Source: Methylobacterium thuringiense (lineage in GTDB: Bacteria; Pseudomonadota; Alphaproteobacteria; Rhizobiales; Beijerinckiaceae). Taken from it: 40,305 bases of DNA. Of the stretch, positions 24,413 through 31,803 are shown piece after piece (position 1 is the stretch's first letter; every line of letters begins with the position of its first letter). The position numbers were made by a program, and so were the translations under genes. The notes under the pieces are model-generated. The model worked only from the letters and a program-made list of their open reading frames with translations, did not search any database and was not told where the DNA came from. The stretch is from assembly GCF_022179645.1 (NCBI RefSeq), contig NZ_BPRA01000029.1, positions 1 through 40,305 on the forward strand, in the 5' to 3' direction.

Positions 24413-24634
24413 ATGATTGGCCTTCCCTTCTACCGTGTGCTCTTCGCTGCCGGCCTGACGCTGTCAGGAGCTGTCGTGACAGCTCGGGCGGTCAACAGCG
24501 AACCGAAGGATCCCTGCGAGGGGCAGCAGCATGTCTATGCGTGCGCGATCTTCCGCAGTCCCCAAGCTGCCGCCGCCGTACGCCTACGGCAGACCAGGGC
24601 GCCCGTGATCGCAACCCTTGCAGGTGCCTTCTAG
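24413..24634 (+). CDS. Probable exported small protein, 73 aa
   Basis: The frame from the ATG at 24413 gives a hydrophobic N-terminus (FYRVLFAAGLTLSGAVVTARA) like a signal peptide or membrane anchor. A short polar part follows, with two cysteines (DPCEG and YACAIF) 13 residues apart. No strong ribosome binding site precedes the ATG, and the upstream part of the same frame looks non-coding. I do not recognise a family. It lies alone between the partition module and the decayed HNH copy. Confidence 0.4.
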   Translation: MIGLPFYRVLFAAGLTLSGAVVTARAVNSEPKDPCEGQQHVYACAIFRSPQAAAAVRLRQTRAPVIATLAGAF

Positions 24635-24816
24635 CCAAAGGCGAATTGGCCCCGTCGAGTTGGCGACGCGCGACATCTCGGCCTCAACGCTGGATCAGTA
24701 CGCGGGGCCATCCGATATTCCGTCTATCGCCACGGTCGAGCCCTTACGGTTCCCAAATGTGAGCGCGCCCGCCCCGCGTTCGCCCCGTTCGTGAGTGGCC
24801 GGTGCGTGCATTTCAG

Positions 24817-24931
24817 GCGCCGGGGTACGGCCCTCCGAATAGGTCGCCCAGCACCTGCCGATGGAACAACGTCATCTATCGCCGTCGCTGATCTTCGGGT
24901 CGGTCGTGGAGCACGTGGCAACGCTGGCACC
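24817..24931 (-). pseudogene. Decayed HNH protein, C-terminal fragment (copy 3)
   Basis: Read on the minus strand this segment gives CQRCHVLHDRPEDQRRR, then a TAG stop (24876-24878), then TLFHRQVLGDLFGGPYPG. The intact paralogue at 26360-26794 reads CQRCHLAHDRPEHQRRR-W-ATLFRRRAMGDLFRGPYP. The match is clear, and the Trp codon has become a stop. Similarity ends just before the CQRC motif, so the N-terminal two-thirds is missing. Only the last zinc-type Cys pair and the C-terminus survive. The remaining bases of 24635-24816 hold nothing I can identify. Confidence 0.8.
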
Positions 24932-24968
24932 CCAACTGTAATGTTAACAGCGACTCTCCCCTAGACGT

Positions 24969-25277
24969 TCAGCAACTCAGCCGCCTTCCCTCTCGACGAC
25001 CGAAGACTCGATAGTGCACCGCCCCGGACTCCATAGTTCCGTTTCTCACGGCGCGGCGAACGTCTGGGTTGCAACGCAGGTACTCACCCTCATCGAAGCC
25101 GTACCCACTGCGCCGGCGGTCTCTATTGTCGTCGTCCCTGTCGTCGTACCCGCGATCACGCTGTCGGTAGCCGTCCTCACGGCCATCCCGGTCATAGTCA
25201 CGCCCACCATACGGCTGAGATGAAGCCGGGACGATCATGATCGCTCCGATGGCTATCGCGGCCCAAAATCGGTTCAT
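24969..25277 (-). CDS. Exported Asp/Arg-rich protein with NPDV-type C-terminal motif
   Basis: The 102-residue protein starts with a signal peptide (MNRFWAAIAIGAIMIVPASS). A low-complexity Asp/Arg/Tyr region follows at about 22-58 (repeats of YDRD, DDRD and RDRR), strongly charged and probably disordered. The last 40 residues contain EYLRCNPDVRRAV, then GAVHYRVFGRREGRRLSC. This resembles a short motif (YL-NPDV-A...HY-FG-EGR) found repeatedly in bacterial secreted proteins. Two cysteines frame it and could pair. CAGGAG lies six bases before the ATG at 25277, which fixes the start. The function is unknown. Confidence 0.75.
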   Translation of the reverse strand: MNRFWAAIAIGAIMIVPASSQPYGGRDYDRDGREDGYRQRDRGYDDRDDDNRDRRRSGYGFDEGEYLRCNPDVRRAVRNGTMESGAVHYRVFGRREGRRLSC

Positions 25278-25384
25278 AGCTTACTCCTGTTGCGAGGCTC
25301 TTGAACGGCTGGTGGTGGTATTGGTTCGGGTTGAGCTTGCCGCCGATGTATGTGGGCTGGCAGCAGAGTATGAGGGCACGCAAC

Positions 25385-25591
25385 ATGTATGAGGTCATAG
25401 CCCGCGACGCGACCGGCCTCGTTATCGCGATTGGTCCTGCCGAGTTCGCTTCGATCGATCTGGCCCGCGGCTTCGCAGCCGGCATTGCGCGATGGATGCT
25501 CGCCACTGATCGCCTGACAGGGCAGATCGACATTACCAGCGACGGCGTGCGGATTGAGGGTGCGACCTTCGCTTATTGGTCGCAACCTTAA
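25385..25591 (+). CDS. Hypothetical protein, 68 aa
   Basis: I chose the ATG at 25385 because TGAGGG lies seven bases upstream. Longer forms from a TTG at 25301 or other internal ATGs are possible and would add a Trp-rich N-terminus. The product begins MYEVIARDATGLVIAIG and includes ARGFAAGIARWMLATD and a final strand-like region. It is soluble with mixed alpha/beta character. It does not match a family I can name. The divergent gene at 24969-25277 starts about 110 bases away, so the two share a promoter region. Confidence 0.5.
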   Translation: MYEVIARDATGLVIAIGPAEFASIDLARGFAAGIARWMLATDRLTGQIDITSDGVRIEGATFAYWSQP

Positions 25592-25806
25592 GGGCCGACA
25601 GGGGAGCGTGCCTGAGACCAGGTTGCTGCTAACCTATGGCACCATGGATGCGTCCCATGTCACGAGTTCGCCATTGGCGAGGGCGGCGCCGACAAGGACG
25701 CCCCGGTCAAGCGCAAGAAGCTGAGCAAGACGAAGCGTGGGAAGACGGTGCGGGAAGCGCCGGCTGGATAACTGGTTCAAGGGTTGGCCTGCTCTAAAAC
25801 GCTGAC
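25592..25806. other. Short gap with a Lys/Arg-rich open frame
   Basis: The frame closing at 25771 reads CVPCHEFAIGEGG, then a basic tail (PVKRKKLSKTKRGK), but has no start codon or ribosome site. It may be the end of a lost gene. I do not call it as coding. Confidence 0.35.
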
Positions 25807-26018
25807 CTACAGGATCGAGCAGACCAGCCGGATGGTCGCGATCAATCGGCCTGTCTCATCACTGACCTGCACGACGATCGCGCCTTCAGTCTCCAGCCGC
25901 CGAACGAGGCCACCATCGCCAGCGCAATCGCGCGCGCCGTGGTGTCGTCTGAAGCCAGTTGGCTGATCCGTTGAGGCTTCTCGACCCCGTACTGGAGGTC
26001 GATGCGGTAGACCGGCAT
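25807..26018 (-). pseudogene. Frameshifted DUF6894-like small gene
   Basis: The ATG at 26018 opens MPVYRIDLQYGVEKPQRISQ and continues to about VASFGG. The matching second half, RRLETEGAIVVQVSDETGRL then IATIRL, is in another frame from about 25900 down to the stop at 25807. Joined, the two halves give a protein of about 70 residues with the pattern of the short DUF6894-type proteins common in this group: an aromatic/basic first strand, an Ala-rich helix and a VSDETGR-type strand pair. A single-base shift at GTTCGGCGGC breaks it. It is either a recent pseudogene or a sequencing error. Family assignment is moderately sure. Confidence 0.6.
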
Positions 26019-26359
26019 GTCAGTCCCTGACGCCGCTGTGCGCAGTCCTGCGCTCGACGATCCGGGTGGAACCCGACAAATCAAAAAAGCTCAATTATCT
26101 CTGCGTACTAGTACGGCCGCACTATAGCAGAATAGGGGCGGGGCGACGATGTCTCGACTGCCGAACCCTATTCTGACGCGTAGGGCGAGGCCGGTCCTCG
26201 CCGCGCCGAAACCGAGCCCCCTCGCAGGGCGTGGCGAGGACCTCAAGGTTCTGGATGCGCCGGCATCTCGACTGCTGCAGCCGTCCGATCCACCCGACCC
26301 GCTTCTGCCATCTGCACCACTGCTTGCGCCGCTGTCGTTCCCCAATCTGCCCCCCCCAC
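26019..26359. other. Gap with inverted repeats
   Basis: No gene is supported. There is a perfect 12-bp palindrome CGTACTAGTACG at 26104-26115. There is also a perfect 10-bp inverted repeat, CAGAATAGGG (26128-26137) with CCCTATTCTG (26166-26175), separated by 28 bases. The rest is GC-rich with long shadow frames on both strands. Confidence 0.55.
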
Positions 26360-26794
26360 CTACTGCAACGGGTACGGCCCACGAAACAGGTCACCCATCG
26401 CCCGACGGCGGAATAGCGTCGCCCATCGCCGCCGCTGATGTTCGGGCCGATCGTGGGCCAAATGACAGCGCTGGCACCAAGCCGCGAGGTTGCGATCCGC
26501 GTTGTTGCCCGTGTCGTGATCGCGATGGGCCGTGGCGAGAACCACCCGCGTCGTCCGTACTGAATTCAGCACGTCGTCGTCGCCGATCGCGATGCAGACG
26601 ATGCGACCCGCGCCATTGCGCCAGGAAGCGGCCTCAGCGTCCCACCAGCGGCCATCGTCGAGGCAGTAGACGGTTTGCCCATGCGGCCGACTACACGCCT
26701 CGCAGCGACCCTTGGCGCGACCGAAGCGGATCACAGCCGACAGCTCGCGCCAGTCGATGGGGTAGTAGAACCGGTGCTCTCGCCGGATCGGCAT
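26360..26794 (-). CDS. Small HNH endonuclease-like protein (copy 2)
   Basis: The 144-residue protein is a full-length paralogue of the plus-strand HNH gene at 1229-1675. Both share the MPIR start, YPIDW, VIRF-RA-GRCE-C-RPHG, DGRWWD, the AH-DHD/CQRCH metal-site region and a GDLF-GPYP end. The ATG at 26794 is chosen because it matches that start. An upstream extension to 26905 exists but lacks support. The predicted HNH motif is His in AHRDHD, Asn in NADRNL and the final CHLAHD. Unlike copy 1 it has no recombinase partner. A third copy nearby on the same strand has decayed. The DNA target is unknown. Confidence 0.85.
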   Translation of the reverse strand: MPIRREHRFYYPIDWRELSAVIRFGRAKGRCEACSRPHGQTVYCLDDGRWWDAEAASWRNGAGRIVCIAIGDDDVLNSVRTTRVVLATAHRDHDTGNNADRNLAAWCQRCHLAHDRPEHQRRRWATLFRRRAMGDLFRGPYPLQ

Positions 26795-26929
26795 GCTAAA
26801 TGACCAAGCGGATGAAGCCGAGCTAGACCGGCCGGGCAGGTCGGCTACCCACCAATGACAGCACCTTGGAACCGCGCTCAAGCTTGAAAGTTGTCCGGGC
26901 AACATACAGTCACGCTTGGAACAGCCGCC

Positions 26930-27151
26930 GTGAAGACCGCCGCCGCTATCGTTCTCGCTCTCTCCGCCATAGTCGCCGACACCGCGGCGCAGGCCCAGGA
27001 GCGTCAGGTGACCGTGTACAGCGGCGCGATGGCCCTCGAACTGCCGACCTCGATCCTGCGTGGCACCACTTCCTCGGCGCAGGAGGCAGCCCAGGTGGCG
27101 ACGTCAGCCCGGAAGGTTCGCGTGGTCCTGCAGTCCCCCTATGGCAGCTGA
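26930..27151 (+). CDS. Exported small protein, 73 aa
   Basis: Starting from the GTG at 26930 the product has a standard signal peptide (MKTAAAIVLALSAIVADTAA, cleavage near QAQ). About 48 mature residues include RQVTVYSGAMALELPTS and end KVRVVLQSPYGS. The longer TTG start at 26891 would add 13 residues before the basic N-terminus and is less likely. No cysteines are present. It opens a plus-strand run of four small exported or membrane proteins (26930-28050). The function is not known. Confidence 0.55.
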   Translation: MKTAAAIVLALSAIVADTAAQAQERQVTVYSGAMALELPTSILRGTTSSAQEAAQVATSARKVRVVLQSPYGS

Positions 27152-27287
27152 GCAACTGCCAGTTTGGACGCCGGAGAAATTGGGCGGCCCGTTCGAACGT
27201 TCCACTTGGATCTCCTGCAGGCCCCGAGGAACGATCCTCGCCCCCCAGTCATTCCTGCGGGCCCATGCTGGGCTCAGGAAGCCACCA

Positions 27288-27539
27288 ATGCCCCGCCTTG
27301 CTACCTTTGCGCTGCTTCTCGCAGCACCGCTTGTCGTCGCCACGGCTTCTGCCGGGCAGGATAGCAAGCGTGGCAATGCGGATCTCAAAAAGTATTGCTC
27401 TGGCGACGCCGTGTCGTTCTGCAGCGGCAACGACCCTGACAGCAAAGAGATGGACGCTTGCTTCAAGACGCATCGCGCTGAGCTGTCTGAGAACTGCCGT
27501 CGCGCGATCACCGCCTACGAAGCTACGGGCGGCAAGTGA
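27288..27539 (+). CDS. Exported cysteine-rich repeat protein, 83 aa
   Basis: The ATG at 27288 has AGGAAG at good spacing and gives a signal peptide (MPRLATFALLLAAPLVVATASA). The mature part contains KKYCSGDAVSFC, then DACFKTHRAELSENC. That is four cysteines in the C-x6-C...C-x11-C layout of the cysteine-rich (GLG1-type) repeat seen in small bacterial secreted proteins. Two disulfides are expected. Bacterial members have no settled role. Another exported gene starts 12 bases after its stop, so they form an operon. Confidence 0.75.
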   Translation: MPRLATFALLLAAPLVVATASAGQDSKRGNADLKKYCSGDAVSFCSGNDPDSKEMDACFKTHRAELSENCRRAITAYEATGGK

Positions 27540-27550
27540 GGTCTGCACCT

Positions 27551-27790
27551 ATGCGTCGGATCGTTCTCGCCACCGCCATCGCAGCCGCCGTGACAGGAGC
27601 TGCACTCGCACAAGGCCAACCTCCGATCCAAGGTCCTGAGGACGCCACCTGCCGTGAGGATGCGAGGAATCGCCTGCTCGGCGCTCCCAATCCCCAAGGG
27701 CTGTCCCCCTTCGATCTGGGCGCACAGCTCTACCACGAGTGCATGAAGCGCTTGGGCGCGGAAGGTGTTGCTCCAAAGCGGCGCGACTGA
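27551..27790 (+). CDS. Exported small protein with two cysteines, 79 aa
   Basis: The ATG at 27551 places MRRIVLATAIAAAVTGAALAQ at the N-terminus, a typical signal peptide. A GTG at 27536 overlapping the upstream stop would add five residues. The mature part reads ATCREDARNRLLGAP, then SPFDLGAQLYHECMKRLG. The two cysteines (in TCRED and HECMK) are placed to pair across a helix hairpin. The sequence looks well conserved in type, but I cannot name the family. It follows the cysteine-rich repeat gene closely and likely shares its transcript. Confidence 0.6.
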   Translation: MRRIVLATAIAAAVTGAALAQGQPPIQGPEDATCREDARNRLLGAPNPQGLSPFDLGAQLYHECMKRLGAEGVAPKRRD

Positions 27791-27843
27791 TCGCGCTTGT
27801 ACCATTAGGGAAGCGCTAACCCCGGCCGACGACCCTGTCGGGC

Positions 27844-28050
27844 ATGTCTCAGTATGTACGACGCTCCGGCAAGGTGGCTGGCTGGGCTGCAACTGCCCTT
27901 GTCTGTGCCGGGCTTGGTGCCGCCCTCATCGGCGCCGATCATCAAGCTCAAAATAGAGCTTCGATCGCGCGGGGCATCGACCCTGCTACGACTGGGTCAC
28001 TTGCACCTCCCAAGGGTCGCTGGTGTGGCCTTGCGTCCTGGTGTCACTGA
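27844..28050 (+). CDS. Small membrane-anchored protein, 68 aa
   Basis: The ATG at 27844 opens a frame with a basic N-terminus (MSQYVRRSGK), one hydrophobic helix (VAGWAATALVCAGLGAALIG) and a polar tail with two cysteines near the end (RWCGLASWCH). This suggests an inner-membrane anchor with a periplasmic tail. No strong ribosome binding site precedes the ATG. The gene on the other strand ends 19 bases beyond its stop, so the two converge without overlap, which supports both calls. The role is unknown. Confidence 0.45.
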   Translation: MSQYVRRSGKVAGWAATALVCAGLGAALIGADHQAQNRASIARGIDPATTGSLAPPKGRWCGLASWCH

Positions 28051-28068
28051 CGCCCTTGGCTGGCGCGC

Positions 28069-28395
28069 TTATGTACGGCTTTGGCGGGTTCCCATATGCC
28101 GGCTCGAAAGCTTCTTCCTCCACTCGGCCAAGTTTGACGTCATAACCATAGCTGAAGGCGTCACAACCGCTTTCAAAGAGGGGCAATCGCCCATGCCTGG
28201 CTGCGATCGGAGGGGGGTCAGAATGAGATGCCACCTGAGCGCGGTACGAGCGGCCTCCTCGGCGGACCAAGCTGATGCATAGGCATACCCTGGCAGGTCG
28301 AGATCCTGCCCATTCTGGAAAATCGCCCAGCGATAATAGCCCGGATTGGCTGGATCGGCAGCGGTCTCGATCCGGTACGAGCTGACATCAGACAT
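28069..28395 (-). CDS. Hypothetical protein, 108 aa
   Basis: The ATG at 28395 gives MSDVSSYRIETAAD, then a YRWAIFQNGQDLDLPGYAYA segment and WSAEEAARTALRWHL. This resembles a group of short proteins with a strand-rich part (an aromatic Trp-Ala-Ile core with a Gly turn) followed by an Ala-rich helix. No signal peptide or membrane segment is visible. The last 35 residues look less ordered and may be a later extension of the frame. No operon partner is evident. Confidence 0.5.
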   Translation of the reverse strand: MSDVSSYRIETAADPANPGYYRWAIFQNGQDLDLPGYAYASAWSAEEAARTALRWHLILTPLRSQPGMGDCPSLKAVVTPSAMVMTSNLAEWRKKLSSRHMGTRQSRT

Positions 28396-28625
28396 TTGCA
28401 GGGATCCGAAGAACTCAGCGGCAACTGCCAAAGATCACAAGCAACCGCAGCCTGACTACAGTAGTGTGAAGATTTTACGTTGCGCGTTCAATAGACAAAA
28501 GAACGCTACGAGGACCGGAAATACCTTTGGCACACGCTGTGACTAATCTGACACATCGCAGTTCGGTTTGAACAATCGCAGCCGCCTCGGGTTCTTCGAG
28601 TTTAAAAAAGTCAGGAGAACGCACC

Positions 28626-28910
28626 ATGCGCATCATAACACTTACGCTCGCCGCTTCGCTTGCACTCTCGCTTACTGGCGCCGCTTGGGCTCAGGGCGCA
28701 CCGGGCGGCAACGGCTCTGGCGGCAACGTCACGGGTGGCTCGACCACAGGCTCTTCGGCCTCAGAGCCCGGAAACATGCCGGCCAACGGCAATGCCATGA
28801 AGAGCGAGAGCGGCTCCATGGAGAAGGGCTCGGGCAAGATGATGAAGGGCGACTCGATGGAGAAGGGTGGCTCGATGAGCAAGGACGGCGGAGCGATGAA
28901 GAGCAAGTAA
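28626..28910 (+). CDS. Exported MXKDX pentapeptide-repeat protein, 94 aa
   Basis: AGGAG lies upstream of the ATG at 28626. The protein begins with a signal peptide (MRIITLTLAASLALSLTGAAWA). A Gly/Ser/Asn-rich linker follows, and then a Met/Lys-rich tail of short repeats: MKSES, MEKGS, MMKGD, MEKGG, MSKDG and MKSK. This matches the pentapeptide MXKDX repeat proteins, small secreted proteins of unknown role, possibly metal-binding through Met and Asp. It is followed by a good terminator at 28936-28961, so it is a single-gene unit. Confidence 0.8.
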   Translation: MRIITLTLAASLALSLTGAAWAQGAPGGNGSGGNVTGGSTTGSSASEPGNMPANGNAMKSESGSMEKGSGKMMKGDSMEKGGSMSKDGGAMKSK

Positions 28911-28935
28911 GCCTCTCGCTACTTCTCTCCTCGTA

Positions 28936-28961
28936 GGGTCGGCGCTCTGCCGGCCCTTTTT
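28936..28961 (+). terminator. Intrinsic terminator after the MXKDX gene
   Basis: GGGTCGGC (28936-28943) pairs with GCCGGCCC (28949-28956), including one G-T pair, around a five-base loop. TTTTT follows at 28957-28961. It begins 26 bases after the stop of the upstream gene. Confidence 0.85.
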
Positions 28962-29074
28962 CGTGCTGCCGGGCTCGGAACTGGGTTTAAGCTCTATCGA
29001 CAACCGTTATCGGACACTGCGCTTACAATCGTGACGAAGGGCTGACCCGCGGCGGTTCGGTAAATTGCGAGCAC

Positions 29075-30103
29075 TCAGTCATTCATGGCCCTATACCAAT
29101 CTTGCATGCGCTCAACATGTAGGGCTTGGGCTGCTGAAGGTGCATCGTCTCGAAGAATCGCGCGAAGCTGGTCAGGCGGCTGCCCATAGACCTGCTTGAA
29201 CGCTCTGGAGCAGTGGCTCAGACTTGAGAACCCGACCTTATGTGCCATGCGGCCGATGGATATTTTCTTGCCCGGCCGAAGGATCAGCGATCGTAGGCGG
29301 GCAGCGCGCCGACTCGTGATCACCGCTTCGACGCCGCCTACAGCCCGCAACGCACGATACAATGAAGCTCGCGATACACCGATGCTACGCGCGACGATAT
29401 CGGCGTTAAGATCTGAACCGAGATTATTGTCGATAAACACCTCGGCCTTCAAGCGTCGAGCCAGTTCCAAGTCGTTTCCGTCGATCACATCGTCGTAGGA
29501 CTCTTCGGATCTTCCTTGGATCTCGCCGAGCACACCGGCAATGAACTGATTGCCTCCGCCAGCTAGGTTGTCCGAGAAGCTTGGCGCGCACCGGATCAAC
29601 GAAAGTACGGCTTCACCAAGCGAGCCTGTTTTGACCTTTGGTAGAATCCGTCCGTGCAGGTGCTGCGCGTTCGGTGCAGCAGCCTCTACGAGATCGCGAG
29701 CCAGGATCACGGTAACGTAGTCGGCGTCGGCAACCAGAGTCCGCATCGGCTGGGTCGCATCGAAGAGAACGGCATCGCCTGGCGCAAGTTGGCGCTCCTC
29801 ACCGACCCGGCCGCCCATCATCCGGCCAGAGCGCAAAACCTGAAGGTAGTAGTGCTCGAAACCGTCGCGCCGGATCTGCGCAGGTTCCCGTCTATGGTCG
29901 GCCCCGATTAGCTGGCGATCGAACAGCGTAAGGCGACCAAAGTTGTAGGCTGCTACGGTAGCCTCAAAGGTATCCCCAAGGGGAGATGTCGTCGCTCCGC
30001 TCGACCGGATCAGGTCGTGATAAATGCCGAAGCTGTTTGCCGACATCCCTGTCAGGGTCGTTAGATGCGGTGCCACCGATCTCAGGATGCCAGAAGTCGT
30101 CAT
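29075..30103 (-). CDS. AraC-family transcriptional regulator, full length
   Basis: The 342-residue protein has a sensor-type N-terminal domain (about residues 20-200) and a C-terminal AraC DNA-binding domain (about 230-325). The latter starts FIDNNLGSDLNADIVARSIG, followed by SRASLYRALRAVGG and RRAARLRSLIL. It closes with IGRMAHKVGFSSLSHCSRAF and a YGQPPDQLR end. Length is normal for the group with an AraC-binding-like sensor. GGAAGC lies three bases upstream of the ATG at 30103. It is much more complete than the AraC gene at 6323-6883. The ligand and target genes are unknown. The nearest genes are the MXKDX protein on the other side of a terminator and the SRPBCC protein, both with their own signals. 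Confidence 0.9.
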   Translation of the reverse strand: MTTSGILRSVAPHLTTLTGMSANSFGIYHDLIRSSGATTSPLGDTFEATVAAYNFGRLTLFDRQLIGADHRREPAQIRRDGFEHYYLQVLRSGRMMGGRVGEERQLAPGDAVLFDATQPMRTLVADADYVTVILARDLVEAAAPNAQHLHGRILPKVKTGSLGEAVLSLIRCAPSFSDNLAGGGNQFIAGVLGEIQGRSEESYDDVIDGNDLELARRLKAEVFIDNNLGSDLNADIVARSIGVSRASLYRALRAVGGVEAVITSRRAARLRSLILRPGKKISIGRMAHKVGFSSLSHCSRAFKQVYGQPPDQLRAILRDDAPSAAQALHVERMQDWYRAMND

Positions 30104-30486
30104 ACAGCTTCCAGATAAGTCAGTAAGGTAGGTCCGACATCACGCTAGCCTCTGGGCTGCCTACACAATGGATGCTGGCCGAGGCATCAAAAAATCGTGA
30201 CTTTGTTCAAGACAAAAGCGCGAACAGCTGAGGCCAAGAAACGCGTAAGTCCGATCGGTTCTAGCAGCGTCACCACCGGCTCGACCCCGCCGCCCGATCT
30301 GGTCACGGGCTGGCGGGGGAGGTCGTCTATCTCACCGGCGAAGCTGCAGGATGCCAGGAAGGGGTTGAGGAGAGCTGAAGGCGCTCGTCAGATTGCGATC
30401 TGACCCAGATATGGTTGCCCTGACCCGCGCCAAACCCTCTCTGAGGCGGAGACGTCTCGCCGTCGCCCCTGCCAGCGTATCCAGAC
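30104..30486. other. Gap without a supported gene
   Basis: A GTG-started frame at 30197-30403 exists but has no ribosome site and a composition typical of shadows. I see no strong repeats. The AraC promoter must lie in the first part of this stretch. Confidence 0.5.
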
Positions 30487-30960
30487 CTACTTCGTTTTTT
30501 CGGCGAGGCCCTTTAGACCGGCCTCGTAGACGCCGCCGATGGCTTCCTGCGCCTTGTCGTCAGGTGCGCCCTTGGCCTTGAAGTTACCCGACCACGTCAC
30601 CTTGGAGCCGCTGCCGTCCTTCGCGACCATGATCGTCGACTTGTAGTCGGAGACCGGAAGCGGGCCTTCGAGGATGGTGTAGGTGTAGCTCATCGCCTTG
30701 TCGTCGCGGGCCTGCTCTTCTTCGAGCAGCGTGCCGCCGCCCTTGAGGCTTAGTGTCCGGTGCTTCTTGCCACCCATGTCAGCCAGCTCGCACTTCTCGA
30801 CGACGGGGTGCCAATCGCTGATCCCGCAGAACGAGCCGATGGTCTTCCACACCGCGTCGGGCGCTGCAGCGATGGTGGCTGTCTTGGTGACCTCAAGGGC
30901 TGAGGCAGGCGTGATGGCAACCACGGCCAGAGCCGCGGCAGGGATGACGAATTTCAGCAT
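30487..30960 (-). CDS. Exported SRPBCC-fold protein (MxaD/polyketide-cyclase-like)
   Basis: The ATG at 30960, preceded by a GAGGAAA-type site, gives a 157-residue protein with a signal peptide (MLKFVIPAAALAVVAITPASA). The mature part follows the SRPBCC pattern. It starts with a strand (VTKTATIAAAPDAVWKTIGS), then the FCGISDWHPVVEKCE region. Strands such as KHRTLSLKGGGTLLEEE and MSYTYTILEGPLPVSDYKST follow, with a final long helix (AIGGVYEAGLKGLAEK). Such proteins bind hydrophobic ligands. The periplasmic MxaD of methanol oxidisers has this fold, but no methanol-oxidation genes are near, so the specific role is open. The two cysteines (in FCGI and KCEL) are close enough to pair. Confidence 0.85.
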   Translation of the reverse strand: MLKFVIPAAALAVVAITPASALEVTKTATIAAAPDAVWKTIGSFCGISDWHPVVEKCELADMGGKKHRTLSLKGGGTLLEEEQARDDKAMSYTYTILEGPLPVSDYKSTIMVAKDGSGSKVTWSGNFKAKGAPDDKAQEAIGGVYEAGLKGLAEKTK

Positions 30961-31803
30961 CTCGCGTTTCCTCAGAAGGCTTCTGTGGCTGGCCATGGGC
31001 CGCCGCAGAACAAGCTAGTGCGCAATCGACATTAAGCTACGCCGCTCGCGTATCGGCAAACTGTATGATTGCCTTCAGCGGGAGCCCGACCCGCTGCAGT
31101 GCGTCCCATAAAAGGCACCCATTTTTTTAATCGGAAATAGGGCTGCCCCCAGGGGGAGGCGCCAATTTCCGCGATCTGCAAAAGGCCCCTTTTCGACACG
31201 GCCTGGATCGGCGCGGAGAGGCATGGCGGGCAAGACGGACGACGACACGCGGACCGGCGGGCAGCGCCATTGGCCTAGGCGCTGAAGCGTCCCCTAATGA
31301 TCCATCCCAGCATGGCCCGGTTCTTCGGGCTCGGGCGCCAGCGTCTCCCCCGACCAGCCCGACTTCAGGGTCCGCCCGGTGGTCACTCCCAGCGCGGGCT
31401 CTGTCGCGTCTGGGACTTTAAGCTGACGCTAACCCGCCCAGTCTAGCCTTGCTCTGCGGCCGGGCTACAAGCTCGAACACCCGCAGAGCAGCGTTTCATG
31501 CCCCCAACCTGACGCGGCCTCGCTGGTGTAGCCGTACGAGAAGGCCTGCCTGCAAGGGCGGGCTTTCTTGCGTTTCCGGACACGTGCTGCCTGTAGGCGC
31601 TGATCACTTGCGCACCTGATCTGTTTGCGGCTTGCGACGATCCACCGTCTAACTCTCAGCCCTGCTGGCCTAGGCGCTGGGCTGTGAATAGATTGGTTCG
31701 ATCCCCCACAGTACGCAGGCCTGAAGCGACCTGTGGATTGATTTGCTGCCACGTAGTGCTCGCGGGCGCATGCGGTTGTTAGGTCGTGTAGATCGTGACC
31801 GCC
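30961..31803. other. Long gap with inverted repeats, no supported gene
   Basis: No frame has both a start and credible composition. A 20-codon frame at about 31223-31285 (MAGKTDDDTRTGG...) is a possible gene stub. GCTCTGCGG (31451-31459) and CCGCAGAGC (31481-31489) form a perfect 9-bp inverted repeat. At about 31541-31568 a GCCTGCC/GGCGGGC hairpin is followed by TTTCTT, which could end a plus-strand transcript. The region may contain the debris of older insertions. Confidence 0.5.

Noticed and set aside
24724-24930. 68-codon minus-strand frame over the HNH remnant
   Set aside because: It is a different frame from the HNH similarity and has Arg/Pro-rich shadow composition. The HNH frame with its internal stop explains the sequence better.
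26149-26799. 216-codon plus-strand frame opposite HNH copy 2
   Set aside because: It is the complement of the HNH gene and is Arg/Pro/Ser-rich. The minus-strand gene is supported by a paralogue.
30197-30403. 68-codon plus-strand frame between the AraC and SRPBCC genes
   Set aside because: GTG start without a ribosome site, no recognisable pattern, and an Arg-rich shadow-like second half.
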